Origin: Neopestalotiopsis rosae
Taxonomy: Eukaryota > Ascomycota > Sordariomycetes > Amphisphaeriales > Sporocadaceae
Direction: 5' to 3'
DNA length: 64,000 nucleotides
NCBI GenBank assembly: GCA_023078685.1
Contig: JALGAS010000004.1
Coordinates: forward strand, 4,278,001-4,342,000
This document shows positions 23,101-33,976 of the stretch, piece after piece (the stretch's first letter is position 1; each line of letters starts with the position of its first letter). Both the position numbers and the translations under genes were made by a program. The notes below the pieces were generated by a model. That model was not told the origin of the DNA. It saw only the letters and a program-made list of their open reading frames with translations, and searched no databases.

Positions 23101-23849
23101 TAATTCTAAAAGTCCGCTCGACGATGATAGAGTCCCCAAACAGATCAGGCTTGTAGGCATCAGGACCTTGATTTTTGATGCTCACACTCAGGCTTCCTTG
23201 GGATTGTCCCTCTTTGATGAAGGACTTTAGGCTTGCTCCACGATTGGTGGAACTGGCCTTTCCACCCAGGCAGAGGGTAATGGCAGTGAGAATGGCGCTC
23301 TTGCCACTGCCGTTCTCGCCAACTATGAAATTGAGAAGCGGTCCAAGTTCAACAACCAGATGCTCGTGACACATGAAATTCACAATCACGATCCGCTCAA
23401 GGACAGCGTTCAATGCTGCGTGGTTTTCGCCAATCAGCTCAGGTCGGTTCTTGAGGCGCTGCGTCGCTCGCATATCATCTTCCTCTTCATGTTGGAGATG
23501 CTCGAAATTCATGTCGCGGTCGTATTCGAATTGAGAGGCAGCTGGGATTCCTGGGGCAGAGTAGGGCTCATCCAGCCTGTTATCCTCATCGTCCGAAGAC
23601 ATCGCTTCGGAACCTTGATGTCGAGAGCGTGTCGATCCGTTGTTTCGCGCATCGTCAGACAGGCGGCTCTTTTTCCTGTGCTACAAATTTTGACCATGGT
23701 CAGAGGTGGATTGGCAAAATAAAGACCTCTGTTCTACTCACACTGTCGCCACGAGGACTGGAAGCTACTTCGTCACCAGAGACGCTATCATCATCGCCAT
23801 CCTCTGCAAAGGCTATGCGCCTGGAGCGCTTTGCGACAGCCGACGGCAT
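20146..23849 (-). CDS. SMC6: Structural maintenance of chromosomes protein 6
   Basis: ATPase of the Smc5/6 complex, acting in recombination repair, replication fork recovery and rDNA stability. Four exons (23742-23849, 20420-23680, 20267-20367, 20146-20212) give 1178 residues. The first exon encodes MPSAVAKRSRRIAFAEDG, a basic then acidic disordered start. Walker A is GENGSGKS at about residues 157-164. The hinge lies near 560-720 (GPLGLHVQLLKPKWASILES), flanked by long charged coiled coils. The C-terminal head has the signature LSGGEKSF and the Walker B/D-loop CLDEFDVFMDSVNR, which is the SMC6-type form. The last two small exons supply VSAARRSVGKQFILITPNVV and a short basic tail. An ATG at 23602 in exon 2 could start a shorter form, but the joined model is better. 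It shares an upstream region with ECD. Confidence 0.93.
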
Positions 23850-24705
23850 CGTGAAGACACCAGTATATCCAGATGGTCGTGAAGATCGATTGATGATTGA
23901 GGGAGGCGCCAGAGCGATTTCGAAGCGGCCAGTATCGACTCGAGCATGCGCATAACTCGTAGCGTCGGAGGACGACGTGCGTACGATGAGAACACGAGGA
24001 ATGCAGCAAGCCTCGTCTTGGTTCTGGCTTGTGGCAAGTCGAGTCAGCCTCGAGAACCGCCCGGTGGTGCTAGCTGGGCCAAGCTACGGATCGGGAACGG
24101 CTTTTGCGATCAAGGCAAAGGTAGGTAATGTATTATTACGCGACCAAAATCAAATTGTGCTTCCCTTGTACGGGAGACGCGATTGCCATTTGTCGATGTT
24201 CAGCGCGACGCGCCGTTGTTAATGGGATTCGGGGACACGCTAGCGAGCTCGGTACCTGTTGCCGCTAGATGGACAAGCTAAAAGCCCCGCTATCAATTGA
24301 CCCCTCCTCGCCCTCCAGAAAAACATAGGCCTTCACCTCCTGTGGAGTGTGACATGGAGCCCCAACGACAAACAGCCTGTGCAATCAGCTTGAACAGTCT
24401 CCATTGAAGGGCTTGTTAGGGTTTAGGTTACATTTAGGAGGCTGCAACTTCGCGGGTACACAAAGTCACTACTCCGAGCTCTGAAGGCTAGCTCATATCG
24501 AAGTAGAGTTGAATGTAACAGTCTACCATTCCAACGACCAAAAAGGGACAAGAAGAAGGGTTGATCTTGAGCACGAGCACGTTTCAAGGGTCATTCTGGG
24601 CATCTGCGACCTACCTCGCCCATCGTGACTTCTTAGCGTCCAGCATTCTGTCAAGCAGACGACTTTAAAAGAGAAGTCTTGGCGTCGTGACATCGTCCCC
24701 TCGCA
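23850..24705. promoter_or_regulatory. Divergent promoter region, SMC6 and ECD
   Basis: The 856 bases between the two opposing start codons hold no gene. Specific factor sites were not assigned. Confidence 0.45.
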
Positions 24706-26631
24706 ATGGCCTCTCACTCAGCCGAGGAGGCGACTACGGACAATGGGAATCTCTTTGGGGAAGGGTTCAACGGCTTTCCACGGCAACTTCCCGACAACTG
24801 CGTCGAGTACATCCTATTGGTCATCGACAGCCAGCTCGAAGCGCGCAAGCTCTTGTCGTCACTAGAAGTTGTTCGCAAAGCCGCGGTGCAACTAGCTGAG
24901 AAATTGACCAAGGACTATATCTGGCAGCGGGACGGACTGCAGCTCAATGTACAGAGCGACAAGGGGCTCACGTACTTGCATGGTATCAGTTATTATGGCG
25001 ACTCTGTCGAAGATGAATGGCTAATTGTCTATCTGCTCCGAGAGCTCTCCAAGTCCTTTCCAAATCTGTGGATCCGCGTGTTCGACAGCGACGGAGAATT
25101 CCTGCTCGTTGAAGCTGCTAACGTGCTACCATCCTGGCTAAGTCCCGAGGTTGATAGCAACCGCGTGTGGATTCACCAGGAGAAGCTCTTTATTATCCCT
25201 CTCGACAAGAGTCCCGAGGGCAAGCGACCCTTGACCTTGGCAGATGCTGTTCATCATCTCAAAACGGAACCACAGTCAAATCTTGTCCATTCCACCTTTA
25301 TCGAGGCCGAGGCTTTCTATCGCCTTGAGAAGTATCCTGGCCAGATCGACGATTCTCTTCATTACTCGCTCGCCACCATACCACGGAAGTTGGCGTACAT
25401 ACTACATGAGAAGCCTTCAGCTATTGCTCTCGCTGTCGAGGCATTCTATCTGAGAGATCCCATCTCCATGAAGTCCTTGCTAAGCCCAATGCCAGAACTA
25501 AAGTTCCACCCCAATGATCTGGTCACAGTCAGTGTCAAATTTAGTAAGGTTCTCTTTGCTCAGTTGAAGTCTCAGCGCTTTTCGCAACCTCCAGTATGGG
25601 TGCCGGTCATTGAGGCAGCCGAAAAAGCTACACCAGGCGCAGACAAGTCTCAACAGTCTCTTGATCGACTGGAACTCGGCATGAAAATTACAAGTGGCTT
25701 TGAAATGCTAGCCACCAATGCCGAGACGAAAGATAGTCGAGTAGCACGAGAGGTTGCTATTCTCCTAGAGGATCTCGAAGAAGACGGAGATTCGATACTC
25801 CCCAGCGATGCCATAATTCAGACATGGCCAAATATCCTACGAGAAGATGACGACTCGTGGATGGACATCAACTACGCAGATTTTGAGGATCAGCTGGACG
25901 GCAGAGGTGGCCCTGCAAGAGAAAAAAAGCCTGGGTTTGGCGACACCGCGGCGCAGGCTGATCTACAGAAAATAGTATCTCGCTTCGAGTCCTTCTTAAA
26001 TGACGAGAGCGCTGGCTACGAAGGTGCAGAATTGAACGACATGGACTTTGACGACGAATTCTCAGATGACGACGATGAGGACAGCGAAGATGAAGACAAG
26101 GATGTCAGTTTTGACGAAGAGCAATTCTCCCGGATGATGAGAGAGATGATGGGTATGCCGTCCGAGGCACAACCAAAGCCGGGCTACGATGCAATGGCGA
26201 AGGCAAGACGAGGAGATTCAGACTGGCCCAGGAAGCCGCAAAAGTTGCAAGACGAGGACGATGATGAAGGACGCGAAGATGAAGAGGAAGAGGAAGAAGC
26301 CATTCGACAGCTTGCAGCACAGATGGAATCAGAATTGAACGAGCACGGTGCCCTCAAACTTGACTCCAAGCCTGCAAAGTCCAAGGCGCTGAAGCAGAAG
26401 GGCGATCAGACGAGCGCGGCGGCAGAGAAGGACATGACTCGTGCGGAAACGGACGATGGCAGCAGCGATGAGGATATCGACATTGATTACAATCTTGCAA
26501 AGAATCTGTTGGAAAGCTTCAAAGGTCAGGTCGGCATGGCAGGACCTGCCGGGAATATTCTGGGTATGATGGGTATGAAACTCCCACGAGATGAGGAGGA
26601 TGCCGACGACGACGACAAGAACGAAAAGTAA
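24706..26631 (+). CDS. ECD: Ecdysoneless/SGT1 family protein (ECD homologue)
   Basis: Member of the SGT1/ecdysoneless family (PF07093), which in animals and fission yeast links Prp8 and pre-mRNA splicing, the R2TP chaperone and cell-cycle control. In fungi its role is less defined. It is a single exon of 641 residues, essentially the length of human ECD. The conserved N-terminal half contains DNCVEYILLVIDSQLEARKL, EDEWLIVYLLRELSKSFPNL and RVFDSDGEFLLVEAANVLP, with WLSPEVDSNRVWIHQ after them. The C-terminal half is disordered and acidic, with Asp/Glu runs near 445-475 and 525-545, and ends in DDDKNEK. It should not be confused with the unrelated Hsp90 co-chaperone Sgt1. The start ATG is the first in the frame. 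Confidence 0.88.
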   Translation: MASHSAEEATTDNGNLFGEGFNGFPRQLPDNCVEYILLVIDSQLEARKLLSSLEVVRKAAVQLAEKLTKDYIWQRDGLQLNVQSDKGLTYLHGISYYGDSVEDEWLIVYLLRELSKSFPNLWIRVFDSDGEFLLVEAANVLPSWLSPEVDSNRVWIHQEKLFIIPLDKSPEGKRPLTLADAVHHLKTEPQSNLVHSTFIEAEAFYRLEKYPGQIDDSLHYSLATIPRKLAYILHEKPSAIALAVEAFYLRDPISMKSLLSPMPELKFHPNDLVTVSVKFSKVLFAQLKSQRFSQPPVWVPVIEAAEKATPGADKSQQSLDRLELGMKITSGFEMLATNAETKDSRVAREVAILLEDLEEDGDSILPSDAIIQTWPNILREDDDSWMDINYADFEDQLDGRGGPAREKKPGFGDTAAQADLQKIVSRFESFLNDESAGYEGAELNDMDFDDEFSDDDDEDSEDEDKDVSFDEEQFSRMMREMMGMPSEAQPKPGYDAMAKARRGDSDWPRKPQKLQDEDDDEGREDEEEEEEAIRQLAAQMESELNEHGALKLDSKPAKSKALKQKGDQTSAAAEKDMTRAETDDGSSDEDIDIDYNLAKNLLESFKGQVGMAGPAGNILGMMGMKLPRDEEDADDDDKNEK

Positions 26632-27712
26632 AGGAAATAACGGATAGACAAAAGTAACTAGATCATGCGACGCCTCGATGCTCGCCAAAGGACAATATGC
26701 TGAAATAATCGCACAGGGTAGACTATTTTGAAGGCTAGGATCATGTGAGTTTAGTAAAGTATAGGATGAGCCTCTAAGGTCGGTCTCCTTTAGGTCATGT
26801 GTGGTGCTATATGCATCTTATATACACGTCTACCCAACCGTATTCTATGTATCTTTCCAGAAATTCGAGGACAAAAGGCAACCAGGTTCATGCGACTCAC
26901 TAATATGGAAAATGAGAGTGCCTGTAGGAAGAAGATACGCGCTGAAGGTCATCGGTAAAACATACACATGCCAACCCAGCCTTCAATGTTTTTAGCCCAA
27001 GTTCTATTTACTACTTGGAGACAGTTTCATTACCTTGAATGCTGCTACATTGCCGGCCTGCCGTAGGTACGTAGTAGCAGGCAGTTAGCCCAGCCCAAGC
27101 CCATTTCCCAGCCCAGCTCAGCCCAGCCCCACCAGACACAACGACGTCACTGAACGAAAATGGGGGTCAGGCTCAGTCAGTCAGTCAGTACGCGCCCACT
27201 TACACTTGCTTCCATTGTCGTACCGGTCGCTTGTGCGCATCTCACTTGCATCACCAACACGCGTCTCCTCCATGGTCGAGAGAGACACAAAACATAACCC
27301 TCTCAACTTGGCTGAGCTACACTCACTCGCTCTCCCGGATTACCTTGTTCGCACAACCAGGATCCAGCAGCGGACACTGGGGGCAGATTCCCATCGCCTC
27401 CGAGACCCACCAAAGGTCAGAGTTGCTAGCTAGGCACATGTGAGACGCATCGACTAGAGCCAGATCCTGGTTTGCATGCAAGCAGACAAGTCGCAAGACT
27501 TGGTGACAGCAACACCACGTTCCTGTGTCCAGGACTCCCTTAAGAGATCTCTTGGTTATTATTCACTCTCCTAGAACTGTCGCGAGGGAATCGCGCCGGC
27601 TGATCACTGCCTGCTACCGTGCTGTTTTCGCCCCAGACAGCATCGCTATCCTGCGATTCTCTTAGCCGATCCGATCCATGCCAGTGTCGCCTAGGGAGAG
27701 TCCAGCGCAAGG
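26632..27712. other. Intergenic: ECD 3' region and AAA gene promoter
   Basis: About 1.1 kb with no gene seen. CAGCC-rich DNA lies at 27080-27130 and a CAGT tandem tract at 27173-27188. The latter part is presumably the promoter and leader of the AAA ATPase gene. Confidence 0.45.
27173..27188. repeat. Short CAGT tandem repeat
   Basis: About four CAGT units follow each other directly in the upstream region of the AAA ATPase gene. Confidence 0.7.
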
Positions 27713-30136
27713 ATGTGGTCAGGCAGAGCCGTGAGCAATTTGCAAAAGACGTATGACGAAAGCTATTTGAGGTGCTCGACTGCTGTCTACTATGAAGGCC
27801 AAGTAGGTATTTCCAATTTTTGGTGGGGCAACTTTGACCTGGCAGTATGACTGACTAGCAACCACTACCAGAGCGATGAAACAGAGGCTATGCGTTACTG
27901 GAGGATGGCATTGGATTTGATTACGCAAAACACCTCGGGCAAATCGAGTTTCTCACCTAGAACCGAGACGGAGAGGACCCTGACAGAGAGTCTCAAGACT
28001 CTGGAAATACAATGCAAGGAGAGAATCGATCTGCTAGAAGCACTGAGGATATCGAGGGAGGCCGATTCTGCTCCACGCAGCGCATCACCGCGAGATCCTC
28101 TCAATCGTACAGGCTCGAATGGCCTGGAAAAAGGCTGGATAGGTGGCGGAACCATTCCTGCAGTGGCATACCAAGACCTCTCGCGTCCTGCCCTACCGCC
28201 ACGCCCCTCGATGATTTCTAGGACATCGTCCGAGTTTGCTGTGGTTGGGCGGAGTTCAAGCAATGTCAATATTGGCACACCACCTTCCTCCTCGAAACCC
28301 CAGCCGTCATTGCCACCCTATGCTGCAGGTACCGGCTCGACTAAGAAGGGCGACAGATCTCCAAGTCCAGATAAGCGTACCATGAGGACAACCCTGCGCT
28401 CGAGTAAAGGGAGTAAACCAGTCAAGCATGATCGACGTTCTGCATCGAAAACCGCAGAGCCGCCAGGCGCAAGTAAAGCAGCAACATTGGCTTGGTCCAA
28501 TATCGTTTCCAGAGACAACGTGAGCAGGTCATCGTTGCCAGATACTTCCGCGACGCCCTCGAAAACACCGCACTCGTCTTCAAATCACTGGGATAGCCAT
28601 AGCCGCAGGCTGGTCACGTCCCCAGATACTAGTACGCAATCATCCTATGCGGAGGCATCTACAGCGAAGCATATTGACGACTATACCGGTCCTGGACCAT
28701 CGCCTCTTGCAGTCGGCGCAGCATCCAGTGCACTCAACTACTTGTCAGCGCAGGACAGAACGGAATCCAGCCCTGCGAGTTCACGAATTGACCGGTCGGC
28801 CAAGCCCAAGAGCAGCTCGTCCGCCGGACAGGATGTTGTTCGTAACACTGCATCATCGTCGGCGGAATTACCTAGCTCCGGTCGAAGCTCAAGCGACTTG
28901 CCCGGAAGAAGGAAACCAGTTAGCCACGGCACACCACCCAACAGTGCCGCAAAACGTACCACCCGTGCGGCTCGTGAAGTGCGAGAGGCTAGCCCGCTCA
29001 ACTCTTCGGGGTCATCGGATGAAGCGCCCGCAAGTCAACCCGTGCGTCGAACCAGGAAGAAAAAGCAGGAGGAAGACCATGTTCCTGCGGACTTGCCGGC
29101 TCAATCGGGCGATTCGGATGACGACAAGGAGGTAAAGAAATCGAAAAGTGCGTGGGAGAAGAAGAAGCGGGCCATTCTTAAGAAATTGCCTCCGGGCGTC
29201 GATAGTGCTGCTGCCAAAGCCATATTCAACGAGATCGTGGTACAGGGTGACGAGGTCCATTGGAGCGATGTGGCCGGGCTAGAAGTCGCCAAAAATGCTC
29301 TACGTGAGGCCGTTGTGTACCCGTTTTTGCGGCCTGATCTTTTCATGGGTCTCCGTGAGCCAGCCAGGGGCATGCTTTTGTTTGGACCGCCGGGAACGGG
29401 CAAGACGATGCTCGCCAGGGCCGTGGCAACCGAATCCAAATCAACCTTCTTTTCTATATCCGCTAGTAGTTTGACAAGCAAGTATCTGGGCGAGTCGGAA
29501 AAGCTTGTCCGAGCTCTATTTTCTCTAGCCAAGGCCATGGCGCCGAGTATCATTTTTGTCGATGAGATCGACTCGTTACTCTCGCAGCGCTCTGGTTCAG
29601 GAGAGCATGAAGCAACCCGAAGGATCAAGACGGAATTCCTCATACAGTGGAGCGACCTACAGCGGGCAGCAGCAGGCCGGGAAAGTCCAGGGGGGAGCAA
29701 GGACATGCCTGGAGATGCTAATCGAGTCTTGGTACTTGCGGCAACAAACTTGCCTTGGGCCATCGACGAGGCAGCGAGACGTAGATTTGTCCGGCGACAA
29801 TACATACCCTTGCCAGAGCCCGAGACGAGAGCAACTCAACTAAAAACGCTACTTGGTCAGCAAAATCATAGTCTGACCGCGGACGACATGGCTGAGTTGG
29901 TTGCCTTGACCGATGGCTTCTCTGGCTCCGACATCACAGCACTGGCCAAGGACGCTGCCATGGGTCCGCTTCGGTCTTTGGGCGAAGCGCTGCTGCACAT
30001 GACCATGGACCAAATACGGCCGATAGAGCTCATTGACTTCAAGGCTAGTCTTGGTACAATTCGCCCCAGTGTGAGCAAGGAAGGTCTGAAGGAGTACGAG
30101 GATTGGGCCAAGCAGTTTGGCGAGCGGGGTGGTTAA
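27713..30136 (+). CDS. SAP1: MIT-AAA ATPase, Sap1/Vps4/spastin group
   Basis: Meiotic-clade AAA ATPase, probably a hexameric remodelling enzyme; the closest fungal name is Sap1. Two exons (27713-27802, 27872-30136) give 784 residues. Exon 1 ([20 protein letters not shown] and the next 10 codons) joins [19 protein letters not shown] to form an N-terminal helical MIT-like segment of about 75 residues. A long Ser/Pro-rich disordered linker follows to about residue 430. The AAA core has Walker A GPPGTGKT at 535-542, Walker [10 protein letters not shown], the sensor [17 protein letters not shown] with arginine fingers, and a Vps4-type C-terminal helix (EYEDWAKQF). The AAA call is certain. The choice among Sap1, spastin and fidgetin names is inferred from the domain order, and the target is unknown. 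Confidence 0.83.
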
Positions 30137-30539
30137 GACGCATCCTGGAGTTGAGATTAAAATGAAATACCTACTATTCGTACACTCGTCGTAATGACTT
30201 AGCTATACCACGATATACGGAGGTGACGTCAATATTATCAGCCCTTCAAAATTACAGCTCTCCTACATGATTACTTTTTTCTCTGACACGATGACACGAG
30301 AGACCGACTTTGATATTTGCGGCATGGTAGCACATTCATGCATACGATGATATCTGTTTTATTTTGAATGTTCCTTCGCCATTGTACAGTATAGTACAGA
30401 GTAATTGATATATACATGATCACACAAATGCTGACTGAGCAGCCCGTGCTGCTTTCCTCCGACAGGCTGCGAACTTGGTGTTCATAATACCACACTGAGT
30501 TCGTCTCACTCGGTTCGCATGGCTGTTTGTTTCTCCTGT
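30137..30539. other. Convergent intergenic region
   Basis: This is the shared 3' region of the AAA gene and the uS17m gene. It contains one TGACGTCA palindrome at about 30223, probably without function in this position. I see no gene. Confidence 0.4.
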
Positions 30540-31290
30540 TTAGTCTACGTCGCCAAGAGTTCCCCGAACCTCTTCTAGTCTCTTCTCCTTGGCTTGCACT
30601 CTGGTTTGCTCCCATGCCTCGCGGCGTGCTCTGCGCTCCAGCTGGGCGGCCCTCTCGGCATCCTTCTGCTTCTGTATCTCAGCGTCCCTAATGGCGCGCC
30701 TCTCCAGCTTGGCCTCACGCTTCTCGGCGTACTTCTCGTAGAGCTCCTGCTCGCTCAGGACGGGCGGGCGGGCCTCAATGGGCTCGCCGTAGGGCGCGAT
30801 GATGTGGCGGACAACGTGCCGTACGTGCTGCGAGGCGCGCCAGCCAGATGAGATGTTGATCACGTCACCCTGGCGCACCGAGTTGTTTGGATCGTGGACC
30901 AGGTGGTAGGAGGGTACTTGAAAACTCTAAAGATGGTCCCATGGGTTAGCTTCTGGTTGTTTCCCAGGATATATTGTATTTGCCTCTGCTCCCCCTCTCC
31001 TCAATGATCCACGGCACTCCCAATGGCAACGGAGGGCAAGTAGCCTAAGCAATTGATATGCTTGGGAAGCGGATCCTGCAGAGAAAAGCAGAAAAGAGAC
31101 GTCTTCTCACCTTTTGAATCTTCTTTTCCCATCTCTGACCCCATAACCGCACCTTGACCGTCTTGTCCATGGTGCCTGCGGTCACCACCACAGCGGTCTT
31201 GGAGCCCGTCAGCTGTCGTCCCGTGTTGCTGGCGTGGGCGAGCGCCTTTGCCGACAAGTTGGCGACGGCGGCTTTGGCCGGTGTAGCCAT
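30540..31290 (-). CDS. MRPS17: Mitochondrial small-subunit ribosomal protein uS17m
   Basis: Component of the mitochondrial ribosome small subunit that binds the small rRNA. Two exons (31111-31290, 30540-30926) give 188 residues. The N-terminus is a presequence-like stretch (MATPAKAAVANLSAKALAHA). The OB-fold core has VVVTAGTMDKTVKVRLWGQR, then after the intron FQVPSYHLVHDPNNSVRQGD and DVINISSGWRASQHVRHVVR. A helical Arg/Glu-rich extension (about residues 115-188) is absent from bacterial S17 (about 85 residues) but common in fungal mitoribosomes. The donor is GTGAGA and the acceptor TTTAG, both phase 0. The 182-nt intron (30927-31110) is longer than most here. Confidence 0.9.
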
Positions 31291-31897
31291 CGTGTCGGTT
31301 TGGGCTCTTTTGTCGTCGCGTGCGCGCGAACCTGTTTTCTTTCCTCTATATCTCAATTGGTAGCAGACGTCTCCGAGTCGTGGAAAGGTTGTCAATATGT
31401 GCAAGATCGATGGATACGTATTGCCACAAGAGCTTTTGGGCGGTAGTGAATTGATTTGCAAAGGGCGCCGCCGCGGGTCGCACGCTGGATTTGATGCCAA
31501 AGACTCCGGCTGCGATTTGAAGCTCGAAATATTTCGGACATGGATGCAGAGGCCGGATTAACCCCTGCCGCGCTAGTCGTCTTAGTGCTAAATCCATTCC
31601 ACCTCACCTCTAATAAGACAGGAATATACTGAGTGGTGCCAGACGTGCTTGGTACTGTAAATTCTCTGGAAAAATATCACTACGTACTTTCTCTCGTCTT
31701 TGGCTACTCAATATCTACATTGATGATCCATTTATATATTATGTAATCATTTATGTATTATTTGGCACATGAATGGGAATTATTTGATCGCCTAGGCTGA
31801 ACCTCCGGATTTCAAAAAATTGCTGTCCGGGTCCTTTCATCATAGTGCAATTGTGGCTATCGATCCGACGACCACATCAGACGTTCAAATTCCAGAA
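31291..31897. other. Intergenic: uS17m promoter and SDR 3' region
   Basis: About 600 bases between two minus-strand genes. I see no gene. Confidence 0.4.
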
Positions 31898-33134
31898 CTA
31901 GATATCCTGAGTGATCCCAGGCTGTATTGTCTCTAATTTCTCAGCCAATTCGCTCCATAACCTCTTTTGCACTACGGAGCCTTCCTTGCTATTCACAAAT
32001 GTGGAAAATCTGTTGGATGATTAGCAGGAACTCAAGGTGTATAACGATCTCTCAAATGACCTGTAATGAAAAGCACTTACTCTCCAATCCGGCAGTCATC
32101 CAAATACTGTCCATTCGTCTCTGGTGCGCCTTCTGCTGCATGAACTAGCGTCCGGCTTCCTTCTTCGGGGGTACGACCTATGACACGCATGAAGATACGA
32201 CGAGGGATACCAAAAACGCCTTGTTGGACCTCGCGGTTCAGGTCCGTAACCACGACTCCGGGATTCACTTGACATTGATGTTAGCTTGTGTCATAATATT
32301 CTCAAAAGGTCTGGTTTTTTGCCAAAACCGACTCCCCTGCCCTGTATCTACTTCGTATACTCAATTACTTACATATAGAAGTGATGATACTCCCAGGCTT
32401 TGAGGATGCTGAGAGTTTCTCCGAGAGCTCACGAAAGATGAATGTCTCCATAAGTTTTGAAACATTGTATCTGTAGCAGCAGACTTAGTAGATATTTCAG
32501 AACAGATCACGGAACGAATAAAGAGGCCGTACCTGTCCCAGAGCCTTGCCTTTTCTTTCTTTGCAGTCTCTTCGAAAATGTGACCTGCCTTCCTTTCTGG
32601 AAACAAGGTGATCCAGTGGACGAAGCTGCCGGTAAATGTCAAAACGACATCCTTGGCGAATCGGGTCGACGTCTCTCTCAATTTCGGCAGCAACAGCAGA
32701 GCCAGCAAGAACGTGCTGACCACATTGACCGTGATGGTGATCTCATTGTCCTCGGCCATGCCCCACTGCTGCGTCAACACGCCCGCGTTCTCGACCACAA
32801 CGTCGAGGCGCTCGAGCGTGGCGTTGACCCTGTCGGCAAAGGCCCTGACCGAGGCATAGTGCGCGAGATCTAGCTCCCAGACCTCGACGACCCCCTCGCG
32901 GCCGGTCGAGGCCTCGATCGAGGCTTTGGCGGCGTTGCCCTTGTCGATGCTGCGGACCGCGAGGATGACCTTGGCGGCACCCAGGCGCACGAGGTGACGT
33001 GCCGCCTCGAGTCCTAGACCTGTATTGGAACCGGTCACGATGATTGTCTGTCCAGCAAAGGACTGCTTAGGGACGGGAAGCGTGAGGAAAAAGTGCGACT
33101 GCAAAAAGGCCAGGACCATGCTAAGAAAACCCAT
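31898..33134 (-). CDS. Short-chain dehydrogenase/reductase, membrane-anchored
   Basis: NAD(P)-dependent oxidoreductase of the classical SDR superfamily, retinol-dehydrogenase-like; the substrate is unknown. Four exons (32533-33134, 32373-32470, 32081-32267, 31898-32009) give 332 residues. A hydrophobic start (MGFLSMVLAFLQSHFFLTLP) suggests membrane attachment. Cofactor motif TGSNTGLG is near residue 35, followed by VENAGV. The catalytic Ser lies in TFTGSFVHW and the active-site pair in YNVSK, which straddles an intron junction and so confirms the splice. The last exon adds FVNSKEGSVVQKRLWSELAE and a tail, typical of this SDR subgroup. The frame also reads upstream from a non-ATG codon, but the ATG at 33132-33134 is the natural start. 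There are no biosynthetic neighbours, so a secondary-metabolite role is not supported. Confidence 0.85.
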
Positions 33135-33886
33135 CTTGGAAATTCTTTTCGGCCGTATGCCACCCCTTGGGTTTGCGTCTTCGGTACAATACTCAGTAGT
33201 TATGCTGCTGATCAATTGAATTGAATAAGTTTCGATGCTTCACAAATAAGTTTAATTCGCAAAGATTGAGGAATTCGAAGGCACGAAGAACCAAATATCT
33301 TTCAGAATTGCCTCGGTTTTCGTAGCATTCGACACGCCGCCGTGGTTACCGCGTTTGGGCAAGGCCAAGGGGCCAGGCAATTTTGCACCTTTTGATTGGC
33401 TCGGTTTGGGGGCAGCTAACGTTCTTGGGGGTTTAGGTTTCTAGGGTCCAGATTATACTCTCTGCGTTTCACCGCTGGTGCATGTGCAATTCCAATGTTG
33501 CCGAGCAGGACAAACGGCCATGTCCTCCTCGGCTTTTTATATCAATGACACTCAATTACGTCTTTTTGATCACGATTGACACGGTTATAAATCAGCTTTA
33601 CGTGTCGTACAACACCCATTGGCTTCCTTGCTCCTTCCAAAGGTACCTCACCTGTGTGTAGAAACCACACAGTCAGTTGCATATGTATCAAATGATAAAG
33701 CATTAAACATTGCGCTTCTTACGAATACTGGGCAACGACGACTTCTTCATCTTTCAAGAACGAAATGTGGAAAATGAAACACACGGGGCCATATGCGTGC
33801 TTGGGTAGTCGTTCCATCAAAGATAGATAATACCAAGTCATTACCAGAGTTTGAGTACGGCTTCGAATGACACTAGCAAAAATATA
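33135..33886. other. Intergenic: SDR promoter
   Basis: About 750 bases between the SDR start and the tRNA gene. It contains a short homogeneous stretch with ATTGGCTC (CCAAT-like on the minus strand) near 33395. I see no gene. Confidence 0.4.
33876..33884 (-). terminator. Pol III terminator of tRNA-Pro
   Basis: A run of five T on the minus strand lies just downstream of the tRNA 3' end, as expected for RNA polymerase III termination. Confidence 0.6.
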
Positions 33887-33976
33887 GGCCGGATCTGAGG
33901 TTCGAACTCAGGACCTCTTGGAAGGAGAAATTGGTAATTGCCCAAACCAAGAACGCTACCACTGCGCCAATCCGGC
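33887..33976 (-). tRNA. tRNA-Pro(TGG), with an 18-nt intron
   Basis: The 90-nt sequence folds as a complete cloverleaf. The acceptor stem is GCCGGAT/ATCCGGC with discriminator C. The D stem is GCGC/GCGT. The anticodon stem is CTTGG/CCAAG with loop TTTGGG and anticodon TGG. The T arm is CTGAG-TTCGAAC-CTCAG. An 18-nt intron follows position 37, the canonical site, and the C73 discriminator fits tRNA-Pro. Box A TGGCGCAGTGG matches the Pol III consensus exactly, and box B (GTTCGAAC) is close. Yeast tRNA-Pro(TGG) also has an intron at this site. Confidence 0.9.

Noticed and set aside
30223..30230. TGACGTCA (CRE-like palindrome)
   Set aside because: It lies between two convergent 3' ends, so a promoter role is unlikely; the same octamer occurs elsewhere by chance (about 48306).
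31898..33134. SDR gene as part of a secondary-metabolite cluster
   Set aside because: Neighbours are a mitoribosomal protein, a tRNA and EMG1; no synthase, P450, transporter or cluster regulator is present.
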